Source: Bog-473 sp963777485
GTDB lineage: Bacteria; Actinomycetota; Acidimicrobiia; Acidimicrobiales; RAAP-2
DNA length: 64,000 nucleotides
Direction of reading: 5' to 3'
NCBI GenBank assembly: GCA_963777485.1
Contig: CAVZQP010000002.1
Span: 1,178,001 to 1,242,000 of the forward strand
In this document: positions 8,097 to 16,219 of the stretch, piece by piece
Numbering within the stretch: position 1 is the first letter of the stretch
Layout: each line of letters opens with the position of its first letter
Program-made: the position numbers and the translations under genes
The notes under the pieces: model-generated
Told to the model about the DNA's origin: nothing
Database searches by the model: none
What the model saw: only the letters and a program-made list of their open reading frames with translations

Positions 8097-8103
8097 CGTC
8101 ACG

Positions 8104-10143
8104 ATGGCCAGCGCCACCCCCAGCCCAGCCCCCGCGAATACGAAGTTGGACCGGCTCGAGCGCGTCACCGACCTCGTCCTGGTCCTGCTCGAGACGCAGC
8201 AACCGCTGACGCTTGATGCCATCGCGCACCAGGTCCCGGGATACCCCGCGGAACACGCGGCCCGCCGTCAAGCCTTCGAACGTGACAAGCGACTCCTCAG
8301 GGACGAGGGGATCCCCGTCCTCACCGAGCGCCTCGCGGGCAACGAGCAGTACGGGTACCGGATCGACCGCGACCAGTTCTACCTGCCCGACCTCGCACTC
8401 GAGCCGGACGAGCAGGTCGCGCTTCACCTCGCCGTCGCCGGCGTCCACCTGGGCGATCCTAGTGGGAGGGATGCGCTGCTGAAGTTGGGCGCGTCCGGCC
8501 TCGGCGACGTCCGTCCCATCGCGTCGATCGTCCCGACGCCGGCGCTCATCGACCTGTTCGAGGCCGTCCGCACGAAGGCCACTGCCGCGTTCTCGTACCG
8601 CACAGGGCGTGATCGTCGCGTCGCCCCGCTCGGCCTGTGGTTCCGGTTCGGCCACTGGTACCTCGTCGCGTGGGACCTCGACAGCAACGCCGTGCGCACG
8701 TTCCGCGTCGACCGCATCGAGGGGGACGTCACAAGGGGAGAGGCCGGCAGCGCCGAGGGTGTCGTGCCGGAGGGCGAGGGCGCCGTCGACATCGAGGCGG
8801 CGCTCCCCGACGAGCCGTGGGACACGGAGGCGGCAGACCCCGTCGAGATGCGCATCCTCGTCGACGCGCTCGAAGCCCGCCGCGTCGCCGATCAGGTCGG
8901 AGAGGACAAGGTCGTCGCCCGTCACGACGACGGCAGCGTCGAGCTCGTTCTCGGCGTGTCGTCCTTCACCTCGATTCGCTCATGGGTCCTCGGCCTCGCC
9001 GATCACGCCACCGTGCTCGAGCCCGAGGCGTTCAGAGACGAGCTCGTCGACTGGCTGACGGCGCTGGCAGAGGCAGAGGCAGAGGCAGAGGCAGAGACGG
9101 GGACGCACGGTGGTCCGGGTCGGGCGGAGAAGGTGGGGGCCGCCGCGTCCGATGAGGGCAGAACCGGCGCGGCGGGCTCACAACGTTCTGCGCCAGGAGC
9201 CGAGACGAGCCGGCGGCTGCGGCGGTTGTTGGCCGTGATCGGGTGGCTGGCGCACGTGGGGGAGGCGCCGATCGCCGAGGTGTCGAAGCGGTTCGGGATG
9301 AGCGAGCAGGAATTGGTGGCCGAGTTGGAGCTGGCGGCGTGCTGCGGGACGCCGCCGTATACGCCGGACACGCTCATGGAGATCGAGGTGTCGGAGACTT
9401 CGGTGCGGGCGTTCCTCCCGGCTGAGTTCGGGCGGCCGCGGCCGTTGACGCCGGCGGAGGGGTTCGCGGTGGCGGCGTCGGCGCGGTTGTTGCTGGCGGT
9501 GCCCGGCTCGGACGACGACGCGTTGGCGCGGGCGCTGGCGAAGCTGGACGCGGCGCTGGGTGTGCGGGCGGCGGTGGGTCTGGACGTGGATGCGCCGGGG
9601 CTTCTCGGTGCCGTGCGGGGCGCGACGGAGGAGGGGCGTCCGGTCGAGATCGAGTATCTGTCGGGGTCCCGTGATGAGCTGACGACGCGGGTGGTCGATC
9701 CCGTGCAGGTGACGACCATTGACGGGCACTGGTACCTGGACGGGTTCTGCCATCGGGCGGGGGACATGCGGCGGTTCCGGGTGGACCGGATCAATGCGGT
9801 GCGGGAGGCACCGGACGGGGCCGGCGGAGGGTCGGGGTCGTCGGCGACGGTGGCGCAGCGGACCCGGCCGTTGGAAGAGATGTTCGTGCCGGGTCCGGGT
9901 GCGGTCGAGGTGCACGTGCGGCTGGGGCCGTCGGCGCAGTGGGTGCCGGAGTCGGTGCCGGTGCGGACGGTGACCCGGGACGGGGACGGCCGCATCACCG
10001 ACGTGGTGTTGGACGTGGCGGGGATGGCGTGGTTCGAGCGGCTCTTGCTGCAGTTGGGGCCGGCGGCACGGGTGGTGCGGCCGGCGGAGTTGACGGGGCT
10101 GGCGGCGGAGGCGGCACGGCGGGTTCTGGCGCGTTATCAATAG
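8104..10143 (+). CDS. pafBC: PafB-PafC fusion, WYL-domain transcriptional regulator
   Basis: 679 residues formed by two tandem HTH-WYL units. In mycobacteria PafB and PafC are separate proteins that together activate the LexA/RecA-independent DNA-damage regulon; natural fusions are known in other actinobacteria. The first unit has an HTH over residues ~15-75 and a WYL motif (GHWYL) at ~185. The second starts near 365 with its own HTH and has GHWYLDG at ~543. WYL domains bind single-stranded nucleic acid as the activating signal. The halves are joined by an acidic (AE)n linker coded by a GGCAGA repeat, then a Gly/Ala-rich stretch. The second half is richer in GC3 than the first. There is no proteasome or pup gene nearby. 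Confidence 0.92.
   Translation: MASATPSPAPANTKLDRLERVTDLVLVLLETQQPLTLDAIAHQVPGYPAEHAARRQAFERDKRLLRDEGIPVLTERLAGNEQYGYRIDRDQFYLPDLALEPDEQVALHLAVAGVHLGDPSGRDALLKLGASGLGDVRPIASIVPTPALIDLFEAVRTKATAAFSYRTGRDRRVAPLGLWFRFGHWYLVAWDLDSNAVRTFRVDRIEGDVTRGEAGSAEGVVPEGEGAVDIEAALPDEPWDTEAADPVEMRILVDALEARRVADQVGEDKVVARHDDGSVELVLGVSSFTSIRSWVLGLADHATVLEPEAFRDELVDWLTALAEAEAEAEAETGTHGGPGRAEKVGAAASDEGRTGAAGSQRSAPGAETSRRLRRLLAVIGWLAHVGEAPIAEVSKRFGMSEQELVAELELAACCGTPPYTPDTLMEIEVSETSVRAFLPAEFGRPRPLTPAEGFAVAASARLLLAVPGSDDDALARALAKLDAALGVRAAVGLDVDAPGLLGAVRGATEEGRPVEIEYLSGSRDELTTRVVDPVQVTTIDGHWYLDGFCHRAGDMRRFRVDRINAVREAPDGAGGGSGSSATVAQRTRPLEEMFVPGPGAVEVHVRLGPSAQWVPESVPVRTVTRDGDGRITDVVLDVAGMAWFERLLLQLGPAARVVRPAELTGLAAEAARRVLARYQ
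9066..9095 (+). repeat. Five copies of GGCAGA in the pafBC linker
   Basis: A perfect hexanucleotide microsatellite, five units, encoding the (Ala-Glu) linker between the PafB and PafC halves. Unit length is a multiple of three, so copy-number change would alter linker length without breaking the frame. Confidence 0.9.
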
Positions 10144-10155
10144 CTGTCGTCCCGG

Positions 10156-10161
10156 TAGGTT
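10156..10161 (+). promoter_or_regulatory. -10 hexamer TAGGTT for the DDN-family gene
   Basis: TAGGTT is 7 nt before the ATG at 10169, which decides that start over the TTG nine bases upstream. Confidence 0.55.
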
Positions 10162-10168
10162 GCCTTGG

Positions 10169-10588
10169 ATGAGCCAGGTCAACGACTTCAATACGGGGAT
10201 TATCGAGGAGTTTCGTTCCAACCACGGTGTCGTCGGCGGCCCGTTCACGGGTGCGCCGCTCGTGCTCCTGACGACGACGGGAGCGAAGTCGGGGAAGAAG
10301 CGGACGAACCCGTTGGCGACGCTGCCCGAGGGCGGACGGCTGTATGTGTTCGCATCGAAGGGCGGGGCTCCGACGAACCCGGACTGGTATTACAACGTGG
10401 TCGCGCATCCAGAGGTCGAGGTCGAGTACGGGGACGAGAAGTTCTCCGCCGTCGCCCACGTCGTGAACGGCTCGGAGCGTGACCGGCTGTTCGAGGTGCA
10501 GGTGCAGCAGATGCCCGGGTTCGGCGACTACCAGGCACGCACGCGGGGCCGGGTGATCCCCGTCGTGGAGTTGCGCCGGACGACCTAG
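10169..10588 (+). CDS. Deazaflavin (F420)-dependent nitroreductase family protein
   Basis: 139-residue DDN/FDOR-type split-barrel protein. Family members use reduced coenzyme F420 to reduce nitroaromatics, quinones or similar electron acceptors; the mycobacterial Ddn activates pretomanid. Recognised by the strand-turn LLTTTGAKSGKKRTNPL, followed by SKGGAPTNPDWYYNVVAHPEVEVE, the typical F420 phosphate-binding and barrel elements. The substrate is unknown. cofC, needed to make F420, lies 4.4 kb downstream, so the host probably makes the cofactor. A hairpin lies between this gene and the relaxase gene. Confidence 0.9.
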   Translation: MSQVNDFNTGIIEEFRSNHGVVGGPFTGAPLVLLTTTGAKSGKKRTNPLATLPEGGRLYVFASKGGAPTNPDWYYNVVAHPEVEVEYGDEKFSAVAHVVNGSERDRLFEVQVQQMPGFGDYQARTRGRVIPVVELRRTT

Positions 10589-10614
10589 GGACGGCGTGTC
10601 GGTGTCGCCGGTCG

Positions 10615-10630
10615 CCGACCGTTCGGTCGG
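10615..10630. terminator. 7-bp perfect hairpin between the DDN-type gene and the relaxase gene
   Basis: CCGACCG-TT-CGGTCGG is a perfect inverted repeat with a two-base loop ending on the first base of the relaxase GTG. It could terminate the upstream transcript or be an operator or stem over the relaxase start. There is no T-run. Confidence 0.4.
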
Positions 10631-12072
10631 TGATGCTGGGGATCCGGCGGATCGGCGCGGGCCGGGCTGACTACTACCTGGCCGACCTGGCGACGGAGTT
10701 GCCGGTGCCGGGACCTGATCGGGGTGCGGGTCGGTGGGTCGGGGCGGCCACCGTCGATCTGGGGCTGGACATCGGGGTGGCCGTCGCGCCGGCGCAGTTC
10801 CGCTCGCTGTTGGCCGGGCGGCATCCGGGTACCGGGCGCCCGCTTCCGCTCCCGACGGGTGGCAGGCGTCGGGTTGCGGGCTACGACCTGACCTTCAGCG
10901 CACCGAAGTCGGCGAGCGTCGTCTTCGCGTTGGATGGCGAGGAGGTCGCACGAGCGGTCGTGGCGGCGCATACCGAGGCGGTGACGGGCGCGCTGCGGTA
11001 TCTGGAGCGGCACGGCTTGGGCGCGACCCGGTGGCGCCGTGAGGACGTGGAGCGTGAGGTCATCGGCACCTCCGGCTTCTCCGGCGCGCTGTTCACCCAC
11101 GGCGTCAGCCGGAACCTCGATCCGCACCTCCACAGCCACGTGGTCGTGGTGAACGCGGTCCACGGCGTGGACGGACGCTGGAGCGCCTGCGACGGGAGGG
11201 GGCTCGACGCGCATCGTGCGGCGGCGGGCGGCGTGTACGAGGCGCACCTCCGGCACGCGCTGACGTCGGCACTCGGGGTGGGATGGGACGCGCCGACAGC
11301 TCCTGGTCGGACCCGGACCCCGGAGATGGCCGGGGTGTCGCCGGCGTTGCTCGGTGAATTCTCGTCGAGGAGTGCCGACGTACGGATGCACGCGTTCGCC
11401 GTGGGGGCGCGGTCGGCCCGCGGCCGGCACGTGGCATGGGCGGCGACGCGGCCCCCGAAGACGGCCGGGGTCCCGTATGACGAGCTCGCCGTGGAGTGGC
11501 GACGCCGTGCCGCCTTCGCGGGGCCGGGACCGGAGCACGAGCTGCGGGTGCGGATGCGGTCTCCGGGTCCAGGCACGGGCCTCGGCTGCGTGCCCGGCTC
11601 GTATGACGAACACCGCTTCGCCGGGGTCATCGCCGTCACGCCCCACGGTGGGGCGCATCGACGCGATGTGGTGGCCGCGTTCGCCGGCTCGGCCCGGGAC
11701 GGCGTGCCGGCGGCCTCGCTCGAGCGGGTCACCGACCTGTGGGTTCCCGAGGAGAGGGTGGGTGTGTCCGAGGAGCTGACGACACGGCGATCGGTGGTGG
11801 CAGCGAACCACCACCTGCGCGCGCTCGGTCCGCGGCCGCTGGACCCGGCCGACCACGAGACGTGGCTGGCGGCGGCGCGGGCGCTCGACGGTTACCGGAC
11901 GCGGTGGGGTGTCGAGCGGGCGTCCGAGCCGCTCGGCACCGACCGCCCGTTGTCGTCGCTGCCGGCGGCCCGACTGGCGGACCATGTGCGGGTGGCGCGC
12001 CAGCTCGACGCAGCGCGGGCGCGGCTCGGACGGCGTGCGCCGGCGGAGATGGAGCTCGGACTGGACCGGTGA
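10630..12072 (+). CDS. MobF/TrwC-type relaxase domain protein
   Basis: 480 residues matching the N-terminal nicking domain of MobF relaxases, which cut and covalently hold the transferred strand at oriT. A Tyr pair is near the N-terminus (Y15, Y16), the expected place for the catalytic tyrosines, and the metal-binding three-His motif HLHSH (H166, H168, H170) is intact. The DLTFSAPKSASV stretch is the conserved family strand. The C-terminal RecD-like helicase domain of full MobF proteins (usually >900 residues) is absent; the rest is helical and not recognised. GTG 10630 or ATG 10633 may start it. It converges with a coupling-protein-like ATPase 8 bp away. No secretion-channel, integrase or replication genes are nearby. 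Confidence 0.85.
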   Translation: MMLGIRRIGAGRADYYLADLATELPVPGPDRGAGRWVGAATVDLGLDIGVAVAPAQFRSLLAGRHPGTGRPLPLPTGGRRRVAGYDLTFSAPKSASVVFALDGEEVARAVVAAHTEAVTGALRYLERHGLGATRWRREDVEREVIGTSGFSGALFTHGVSRNLDPHLHSHVVVVNAVHGVDGRWSACDGRGLDAHRAAAGGVYEAHLRHALTSALGVGWDAPTAPGRTRTPEMAGVSPALLGEFSSRSADVRMHAFAVGARSARGRHVAWAATRPPKTAGVPYDELAVEWRRRAAFAGPGPEHELRVRMRSPGPGTGLGCVPGSYDEHRFAGVIAVTPHGGAHRRDVVAAFAGSARDGVPAASLERVTDLWVPEERVGVSEELTTRRSVVAANHHLRALGPRPLDPADHETWLAAARALDGYRTRWGVERASEPLGTDRPLSSLPAARLADHVRVARQLDAARARLGRRAPAEMELGLDR

Positions 12073-12080
12073 CGATCCGA

Positions 12081-13559
12081 TCAACGGCCGAAACCCGGTG
12101 CTTCCCTCTCGACGGCGTCGCGGACCCGCGCCCGACCAACCAATTCGCGCCACGGCGAGCGTTCGTGTGCCGGGGTCAGGGTGACATCAGTGACGTCCTT
12201 GTCCGGGCCGAGTACGAGCGCGTGGCCGCGTACACCGCGGGACAGGGCGTCGACGGGGAGACGCCGCTCCCGTGACGGGCTCGACGAAGTCGACGGCCGG
12301 ATGCGCCCCCAATGGTCCACCGAGCGGCTGATCGTGGTCGAGATGATTTCGCGGTCGCCGGCGAGCGCGCTCAGATCGCGCAGCGTCGCCGTGTCCGCGA
12401 TGCCGGGCAGGACGACGGTCGTGCCGAACAGTGACAGGAAGCCGTCGGCGGCCTGGCCCCAGCGTGCCCGGGCCTGCGACAGATCCTGCAGGCAGGCGAG
12501 CACCAACAGGCCCTGACCTGCTCCCTCGCTGACCATGGAGGGCAGGTCGGGGACGGGGGCGATGTTGGCGACCTCGTCGAGGGCGAGCAAGGTGGGCGGT
12601 CCTTCGTGGCCGTCGAGAGCCCGGGTATAGGTCGCGTCACGCACGTCGCCGATGGTCGCGACCACAAGGGGTGCGAACTGGCGTTGACGCCGGCCTGCCG
12701 AGCAGAGGTAGAGCGTGTTCGGGCCCGAGCAGAACCTGTCGACGTCGAGCGGCGGGATGGTCGTCGAAGCCATGGCCGACGCGGTGCGATACGCGGCGAG
12801 CACGCCGGAAGCGGTGGACCAGATGCCCGATTGCTCTCTGGGGTCGGTGGCGACGATCCCGGCGAGCAGATCGGTGGCTGCCTCATCGTGCCCAGGATGC
12901 GAATCGAGGAGCTCGAGGGCCGGGCTGCCGTCATGACGGTCGATCCAGCGGAGCACGTCCCGCATCGGGTGCTCCCCCAGCGCGGCGGCGTGCATCAGGG
13001 TCGAGAGCAGAGCGCTGGCGCGCTCGGTCCAATGATGTTCCCCGCTCCGCAGGCCGTTGAGCCTCGTGGCACCGACCATGGCGTCGGCGGTCACGACCGC
13101 CGCATCCCAGGATTTCGCAGTCGTCAACGGTGACCATCCGACGCGTTCGACGCCGGGGGGACACTCGACTTCACCACTCGGGTCGTAGACGAACGCCCAC
13201 CCTTCGCTCGAGCGCGACGAAGCTGTCGCCCGCATCACGTCCGGCTTGGTGGACGTCGAAACCACCGGTCCGTCCGACACCAAAATATTAGGGATGACCA
13301 GGGAAGATGTCTTCCCGGAGCGCGGAGGGCCGAGTACGAGCGTGGATCGCTGCGCGCCAGCCCACATCCACCCTCGAGCGCCTTCTCCAACATAGATGCT
13401 GTGACGCGCAAAACGGTGGATCTCATGCAATGCAGGAGTGGAACGTACGAACGAATCAGTACGTTCCACGCGAGACGAGTTTTCGTTGGTGAACAGAAAA
13501 TTTTCCATTTTCATATTCGTTAAACGCGGCAATGCGCGAACGTCTGACATGTCACACAC
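12081..13559 (-). CDS. VirD4/TraG-like type IV coupling ATPase, soluble form
   Basis: 492 residues of the TraG/TraD/VirD4 coupling-protein family, hexameric ATPases that bring relaxase-bound DNA to a type IV channel. Walker A is GPPRSGKT at 77-84, followed by the family SLVIPNIL segment. Walker B is in LLALDEVANIAP, followed by the ACLQDLSQARARWG sensor region. The N-terminal transmembrane pair of classical VirD4 is missing, so it may be cytosolic or anchored by a partner. Start alternatives include ATG 13559, ATG 13550 and internal ATGs near 13514 and 13508; the first 25 codons are clearly AT-richer than the rest. It is tail-to-tail with the relaxase gene, pointing to transfer function, but no channel genes are present. 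Confidence 0.85.
   Translation of the reverse strand: MCDMSDVRALPRLTNMKMENFLFTNENSSRVERTDSFVRSTPALHEIHRFARHSIYVGEGARGWMWAGAQRSTLVLGPPRSGKTSSLVIPNILVSDGPVVSTSTKPDVMRATASSRSSEGWAFVYDPSGEVECPPGVERVGWSPLTTAKSWDAAVVTADAMVGATRLNGLRSGEHHWTERASALLSTLMHAAALGEHPMRDVLRWIDRHDGSPALELLDSHPGHDEAATDLLAGIVATDPREQSGIWSTASGVLAAYRTASAMASTTIPPLDVDRFCSGPNTLYLCSAGRRQRQFAPLVVATIGDVRDATYTRALDGHEGPPTLLALDEVANIAPVPDLPSMVSEGAGQGLLVLACLQDLSQARARWGQAADGFLSLFGTTVVLPGIADTATLRDLSALAGDREIISTTISRSVDHWGRIRPSTSSSPSRERRLPVDALSRGVRGHALVLGPDKDVTDVTLTPAHERSPWRELVGRARVRDAVEREAPGFGR
13545..13554. repeat. 10-bp perfect palindrome at the coupling ATPase 5' end
   Basis: TGACATGTCA is self-complementary and overlaps the first codons of the longest form of the coupling ATPase, so it could be an operator for that gene. 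If the gene starts further in, it lies in the 5' leader. Confidence 0.5.
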
Positions 13560-13989
13560 ATGCAGCGTGAGGATCGATTTCGTGCCTAGAACGGTCTCTA
13601 ACGAAACTCAGAAGCGAAACAAAAATGACCCGCGCGAACAAGAATGCTTGACCTGAGCATGTTGACAACAGAAGAATGGGTATTACCCGACGTGTGAGGG
13701 AGGGTTGACATGTGCTGCGACACGATGTGTGGCGCGCAAAAGCGAAGGATGTCGGATCGCTCATTGCGCGCCTGGCGTCCAGTCGCTGTGCGTCAGCTCG
13801 ACGTCGCAAGTAGGGCAACCAAGGCGGCGTGGTGTGGTGTGGAAGCGTCGATGACGTCACCACCGATCGCCATCCGTCAGCAATGACAATGAAACCGGTG
13901 CGGCAGTGCGCACGGCGTGGGGCGTCGGTCCTCGACGTGGCGCAGGCTTCACCTCTATTCAGTGACCATGCTCCTAGGGAGGTGCACCT
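13560..13989. other. AT-richer 430-bp gap upstream of two divergent genes
   Basis: The longest gene-free stretch in the window, between the coupling ATPase (leftward) and the H1-like gene (rightward). Together with the first codons of the ATPase gene it is the least GC-rich part of the window. It holds an inverted repeat with 5-bp arms (ATGCT/AGCAT, 13644-13660), the near-perfect palindrome GGGTATTACCC (13678-13688), two TTGACA hexamers (near 13661 and 13704), and TGACGTCA (13852-13859). No convincing ORF is seen. It must hold both promoters and is a reasonable place to look for an oriT-like nick site or regulator sites. Confidence 0.6.
13678..13688. repeat. GGGTA-T-TACCC palindrome
   Basis: 5-bp arms around a single base in the gap between the coupling ATPase and H1-like genes, 12 nt after a TTGACA. 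It is a possible repressor site or small hairpin. Confidence 0.4.
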
Positions 13990-14463
13990 GTGGCAGTAGC
14001 CGCGAAGAGAAGGGCCCCGGCCAGAAAGGCCGCAAAAAAGCGGGCTCCCGCAAAGAAAGCGGCCAAGCGCACGACGCGTAAGGCCGTGAAGCGGGCTCCG
14101 GCTCGGAAGGCAGCGAAGCGGACTGCGAAGAAGCGGTCCGTCAAGCGGGCTCCGGCCAAGAAGGCAGCGAAGCGGACCGCAAAGAAGCGGTCCGTCAAGC
14201 GGGCTCCGGCGAAGAAGGCTGCGAAGAAGCGGCGTTCAACGGCGAAGCGGGCTCCGGCGAAGAAGGCTGCGAAGAAGCGGCGTTCGACGGCGAAGCGGGC
14301 TCCGGCCAAGAAGGCTGCGAAGAAGCGGCGTTCGACGGCCAAGCGCGCTCCGGCCAAGAAGGCTGCGAAGCGGCGCCCGGCGAAGCGGCGTGCGGCGAAG
14401 AAGCGCGCACCCGCCAAGAGGGTGGCTCGTCCTCGCGCTCGCAAGGCGGCGCGTCGGCGCTAG
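13990..14463 (+). CDS. Histone H1-like Lys/Arg/Ala/Pro repeat protein
   Basis: 157 residues made almost only of K, R, A and P with a few S, T and V. It contains about nine imperfect copies of a KRAPAKKAAK core, with spacer variants RTAKKRS and KRRSTA, the same style as the C-terminal tails of eukaryotic H1 and bacterial Hc1/HupS-type proteins. Such tails bind and compact DNA non-specifically. No HU or other folded domain precedes the tail, so it is a tail-only nucleoid protein. The GTG start has AGGGAGG upstream (about 13976-13982), one of the clearest ribosome-binding sites in the window, and a strong hairpin follows, suggesting high expression as a single gene. The DNA is tandemly repeated over roughly 14085-14370, so assembly and copy number deserve care. 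Confidence 0.88.
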   Translation: MAVAAKRRAPARKAAKKRAPAKKAAKRTTRKAVKRAPARKAAKRTAKKRSVKRAPAKKAAKRTAKKRSVKRAPAKKAAKKRRSTAKRAPAKKAAKKRRSTAKRAPAKKAAKKRRSTAKRAPAKKAAKRRPAKRRAAKKRAPAKRVARPRARKAARRR

Positions 14464-14491
14464 AAGCCAGTTCCGCTTGGAACGTGTGAGA

Positions 14492-14514
14492 CCGGGGGCC
14501 CTTCGGGCCCCCGG
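14492..14514 (+). terminator. Strong GC hairpin terminator after the H1-like gene
   Basis: CCGGGGGCCC-TTC-GGGCCCCCGG: a perfect 10-bp stem with a three-base loop, 28 bp after the stop codon. No T-tract follows, as is common in high-GC actinobacteria. It can serve both this gene and the convergent cofC. Confidence 0.8.
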
Positions 14515-14533
14515 CTCCGCGTCCGCGGACGGG

Positions 14534-15136
14534 TCAGGTGCGGTCGAGCTCCTCGACGTCGGCTGGCAAGTCGACGTCATAGGCCAAGTGGGGGTCACGG
14601 ACGACCCGGACGGCGAGGCCGAGACGCGTGGCCTCCGCACGGTGCGCACGGAAGGATCCCGATCCGTAGGCGAAGCGGAAGTCGCTATGCGCGGGCAGAC
14701 GTAGGACGTTCGTGCCGTCGTCCTTACGGTCCGGCACCAGGGTGACGCCGTCAAAGGGGGGCAGGGTCCCCAGCCCCCGGGCACGGGGCAGGTCGCCATG
14801 CGCAATGGTCACCCATCGTGCTCCGGACGCCGCGAGCCGCCCGACGCCAGCCCGCACCGCTCCGTTGAGCCCCTGTCCAGGTTCCCAAAGGACGGTGGCA
14901 CCTCGGCCGGCCGCCCACGCGGCCACCTCTTCGTCGTCGCACACGACGGCCACGGGGAGCGGCGCACAGGCGGCCACGACGTGTGCCGCCATGGTGCGAA
15001 CAAGCCGCTCCCGCTGGGATTCGGAGAGGACCTGATCGAGGCGTCGCTTGGCCTGGTGGAAGGCCTTGACGGGTATGAGGACGACTTCGGTCCCGATGCG
15101 CACGTCCCCGACGGTCGGCGTGCTCGCCCTCGACAC
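14534..15136 (-). CDS. cofC: 2-phospho-L-lactate/PEP guanylyltransferase CofC (F420 synthesis)
   Basis: 200-residue CofC/FbiD nucleotidyltransferase. It activates phospholactate or phosphoenolpyruvate with GTP for transfer onto Fo during coenzyme F420 synthesis. Family marks are the opening VVLIPVKAF-QAKRRL, the CDDEEV nucleotide loop, HGDLPRA, the DDGTNVL motif and the FAYGSGSFRAH motif near the C-terminus. The GTG at 15136 is favoured by a TACACT hexamer 6 nt upstream; GTG 15103 is an alternative that would begin just before the conserved core. The gene diverges from gpsA. The DDN-family gene 4 kb away is a possible F420 user. Other F420 genes (fbiA/B/C) are not in the window. Confidence 0.9.
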   Translation of the reverse strand: MSRASTPTVGDVRIGTEVVLIPVKAFHQAKRRLDQVLSESQRERLVRTMAAHVVAACAPLPVAVVCDDEEVAAWAAGRGATVLWEPGQGLNGAVRAGVGRLAASGARWVTIAHGDLPRARGLGTLPPFDGVTLVPDRKDDGTNVLRLPAHSDFRFAYGSGSFRAHRAEATRLGLAVRVVRDPHLAYDVDLPADVEELDRT

Positions 15137-15142
15137 CGAGAC

Positions 15143-15148
15143 AGTGTA
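15143..15148 (-). promoter_or_regulatory. -10 hexamer TACACT for cofC
   Basis: Read on the minus strand, TACACT lies 6 nt before the chosen GTG of cofC. It is 33 bp from the opposing gpsA hexamer. Confidence 0.5.
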
Positions 15149-15181
15149 CGGGCGCCCGCAGAGCGCGCCGCGGGGCCGCCG

Positions 15182-15187
15182 TAGTCT
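15182..15187 (+). promoter_or_regulatory. -10 hexamer TAGTCT for gpsA
   Basis: TAGTCT is 6 nt before the gpsA ATG; the leader would be zero or a few bases long. Confidence 0.6.
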
Positions 15188-15193
15188 TTTGGC

Positions 15194-16219
15194 ATGAAGA
15201 GCAACAGGGTGGCGGTGGTCGGCGCGGGCTCGTGGGGCACAGCTGTGGCTGCCCTCATCGGTGCCACGCATCCGACGTCTCTGTGGGTGAGGTCGCCGGA
15301 CCTCGCCGCGTCGATGAACGACACTCGCGAAAACGACAAGTATCTGGCCGGGGTCCGGCTTCCGGACGGCCTACGGGTGACGTCTTCGCTCGAGGAGGCG
15401 CTCGAAGGGGTGAACGTCGCCTTCATGGCCGTGCCCTCACATGGCTTCCGCACCGTGCTCAGCGACGTGGCGCCCTTGGCGGGCGATGTGGAGGCCATCG
15501 TCAGTCTGGCCAAGGGCATCGAGATCGGCTCCAACCTTCGCATGTCGCAGGTGGTCGCCGAAGTGCTGCCCGGCGTGGCCGCCGGCGTGCTGACCGGCCC
15601 GAACCTGGCCAGCGAGGTCGCTCATGGCCACCCCGCCGCGTGTGTGGTGGCGCTGCCAGACGAGGATCTGGCCTGCCGAGTCCAGAACCTCGTCCACACG
15701 AAGACGTTCCGTGCATATACGGGCACTGACGTCGTGGGCTGTGAGATCGCGGGCGCAACCAAGAACGTCATGGCCATCGCCGCCGGTATCAGCGATGGCC
15801 TCGGCCTGGGCGACAACACCCGCGCCGTGCTCATCACACGCGGCCTCGCCGAGTTGGGCCGCCTCGGCGTGACCTTGGGTGGCAAGGTCCTGACCTTCGG
15901 CGGTCTCGCGGGGGTAGGCGACCTCGTGGCGACCTGCGCCAGCCCCAAGAGTCGTAACCGCACCGTTGGATTCGCTCTGGGCGAGGGCCGGTCCCTCGAG
16001 GAGATCATCAGTGGCATGCACATGGTGGCCGAGGGAGTGAAGAGCGCGGGACCGCTCGTCGGGCTCGCCCGAGCCGCCGGGGTCGAGATGCCGATCGCCG
16101 AGCAGGTCGATGCGATCGTCGAAGGACGGTGCTCGCCCGCGGAGGCACTGATGTCGCTCATGAGCCGGCCCTCGCGGCCGGAGTGGGACGAGGCGCTCCT
16201 GCGGGGCCTGCCGTCGTGA
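15194..16219 (+). CDS. gpsA: NAD(P)-dependent glycerol-3-phosphate dehydrogenase
   Basis: 341 residues, normal length for GpsA, which reduces dihydroxyacetone phosphate to sn-glycerol 3-phosphate for phospholipid synthesis. The Rossmann motif GAGSWGTAVA is at the N-terminus; the conserved LTGPNLASEVA segment and the catalytic region GCEIAGATKNVMAIAAGI follow, with GLGDNTRA and the C-terminal MHMVAEGVKS element. It starts from a leaderless-type promoter and its stop overlaps the GTG of the cyclase gene as GTGA, tying the two into one unit. Confidence 0.96.
   Translation: MKSNRVAVVGAGSWGTAVAALIGATHPTSLWVRSPDLAASMNDTRENDKYLAGVRLPDGLRVTSSLEEALEGVNVAFMAVPSHGFRTVLSDVAPLAGDVEAIVSLAKGIEIGSNLRMSQVVAEVLPGVAAGVLTGPNLASEVAHGHPAACVVALPDEDLACRVQNLVHTKTFRAYTGTDVVGCEIAGATKNVMAIAAGISDGLGLGDNTRAVLITRGLAELGRLGVTLGGKVLTFGGLAGVGDLVATCASPKSRNRTVGFALGEGRSLEEIISGMHMVAEGVKSAGPLVGLARAAGVEMPIAEQVDAIVEGRCSPAEALMSLMSRPSRPEWDEALLRGLPS

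Noticed and set aside
14085..14370. Repeats resembling a CRISPR array
   Set aside because: The units are contiguous, in frame and coding; there are no unique spacers and no cas genes.
13974..14444. Minus-strand Phe/Ala/Arg-rich frame opposite the H1-like gene
   Set aside because: It is the mirror of the Lys/Ala repeat codons; only the plus strand has a ribosome-binding site and a following terminator.
10630..14463. Complete integrative conjugative element
   Set aside because: No integrase, attachment repeats, replication or channel genes were found, and base composition of the genes matches the surroundings.
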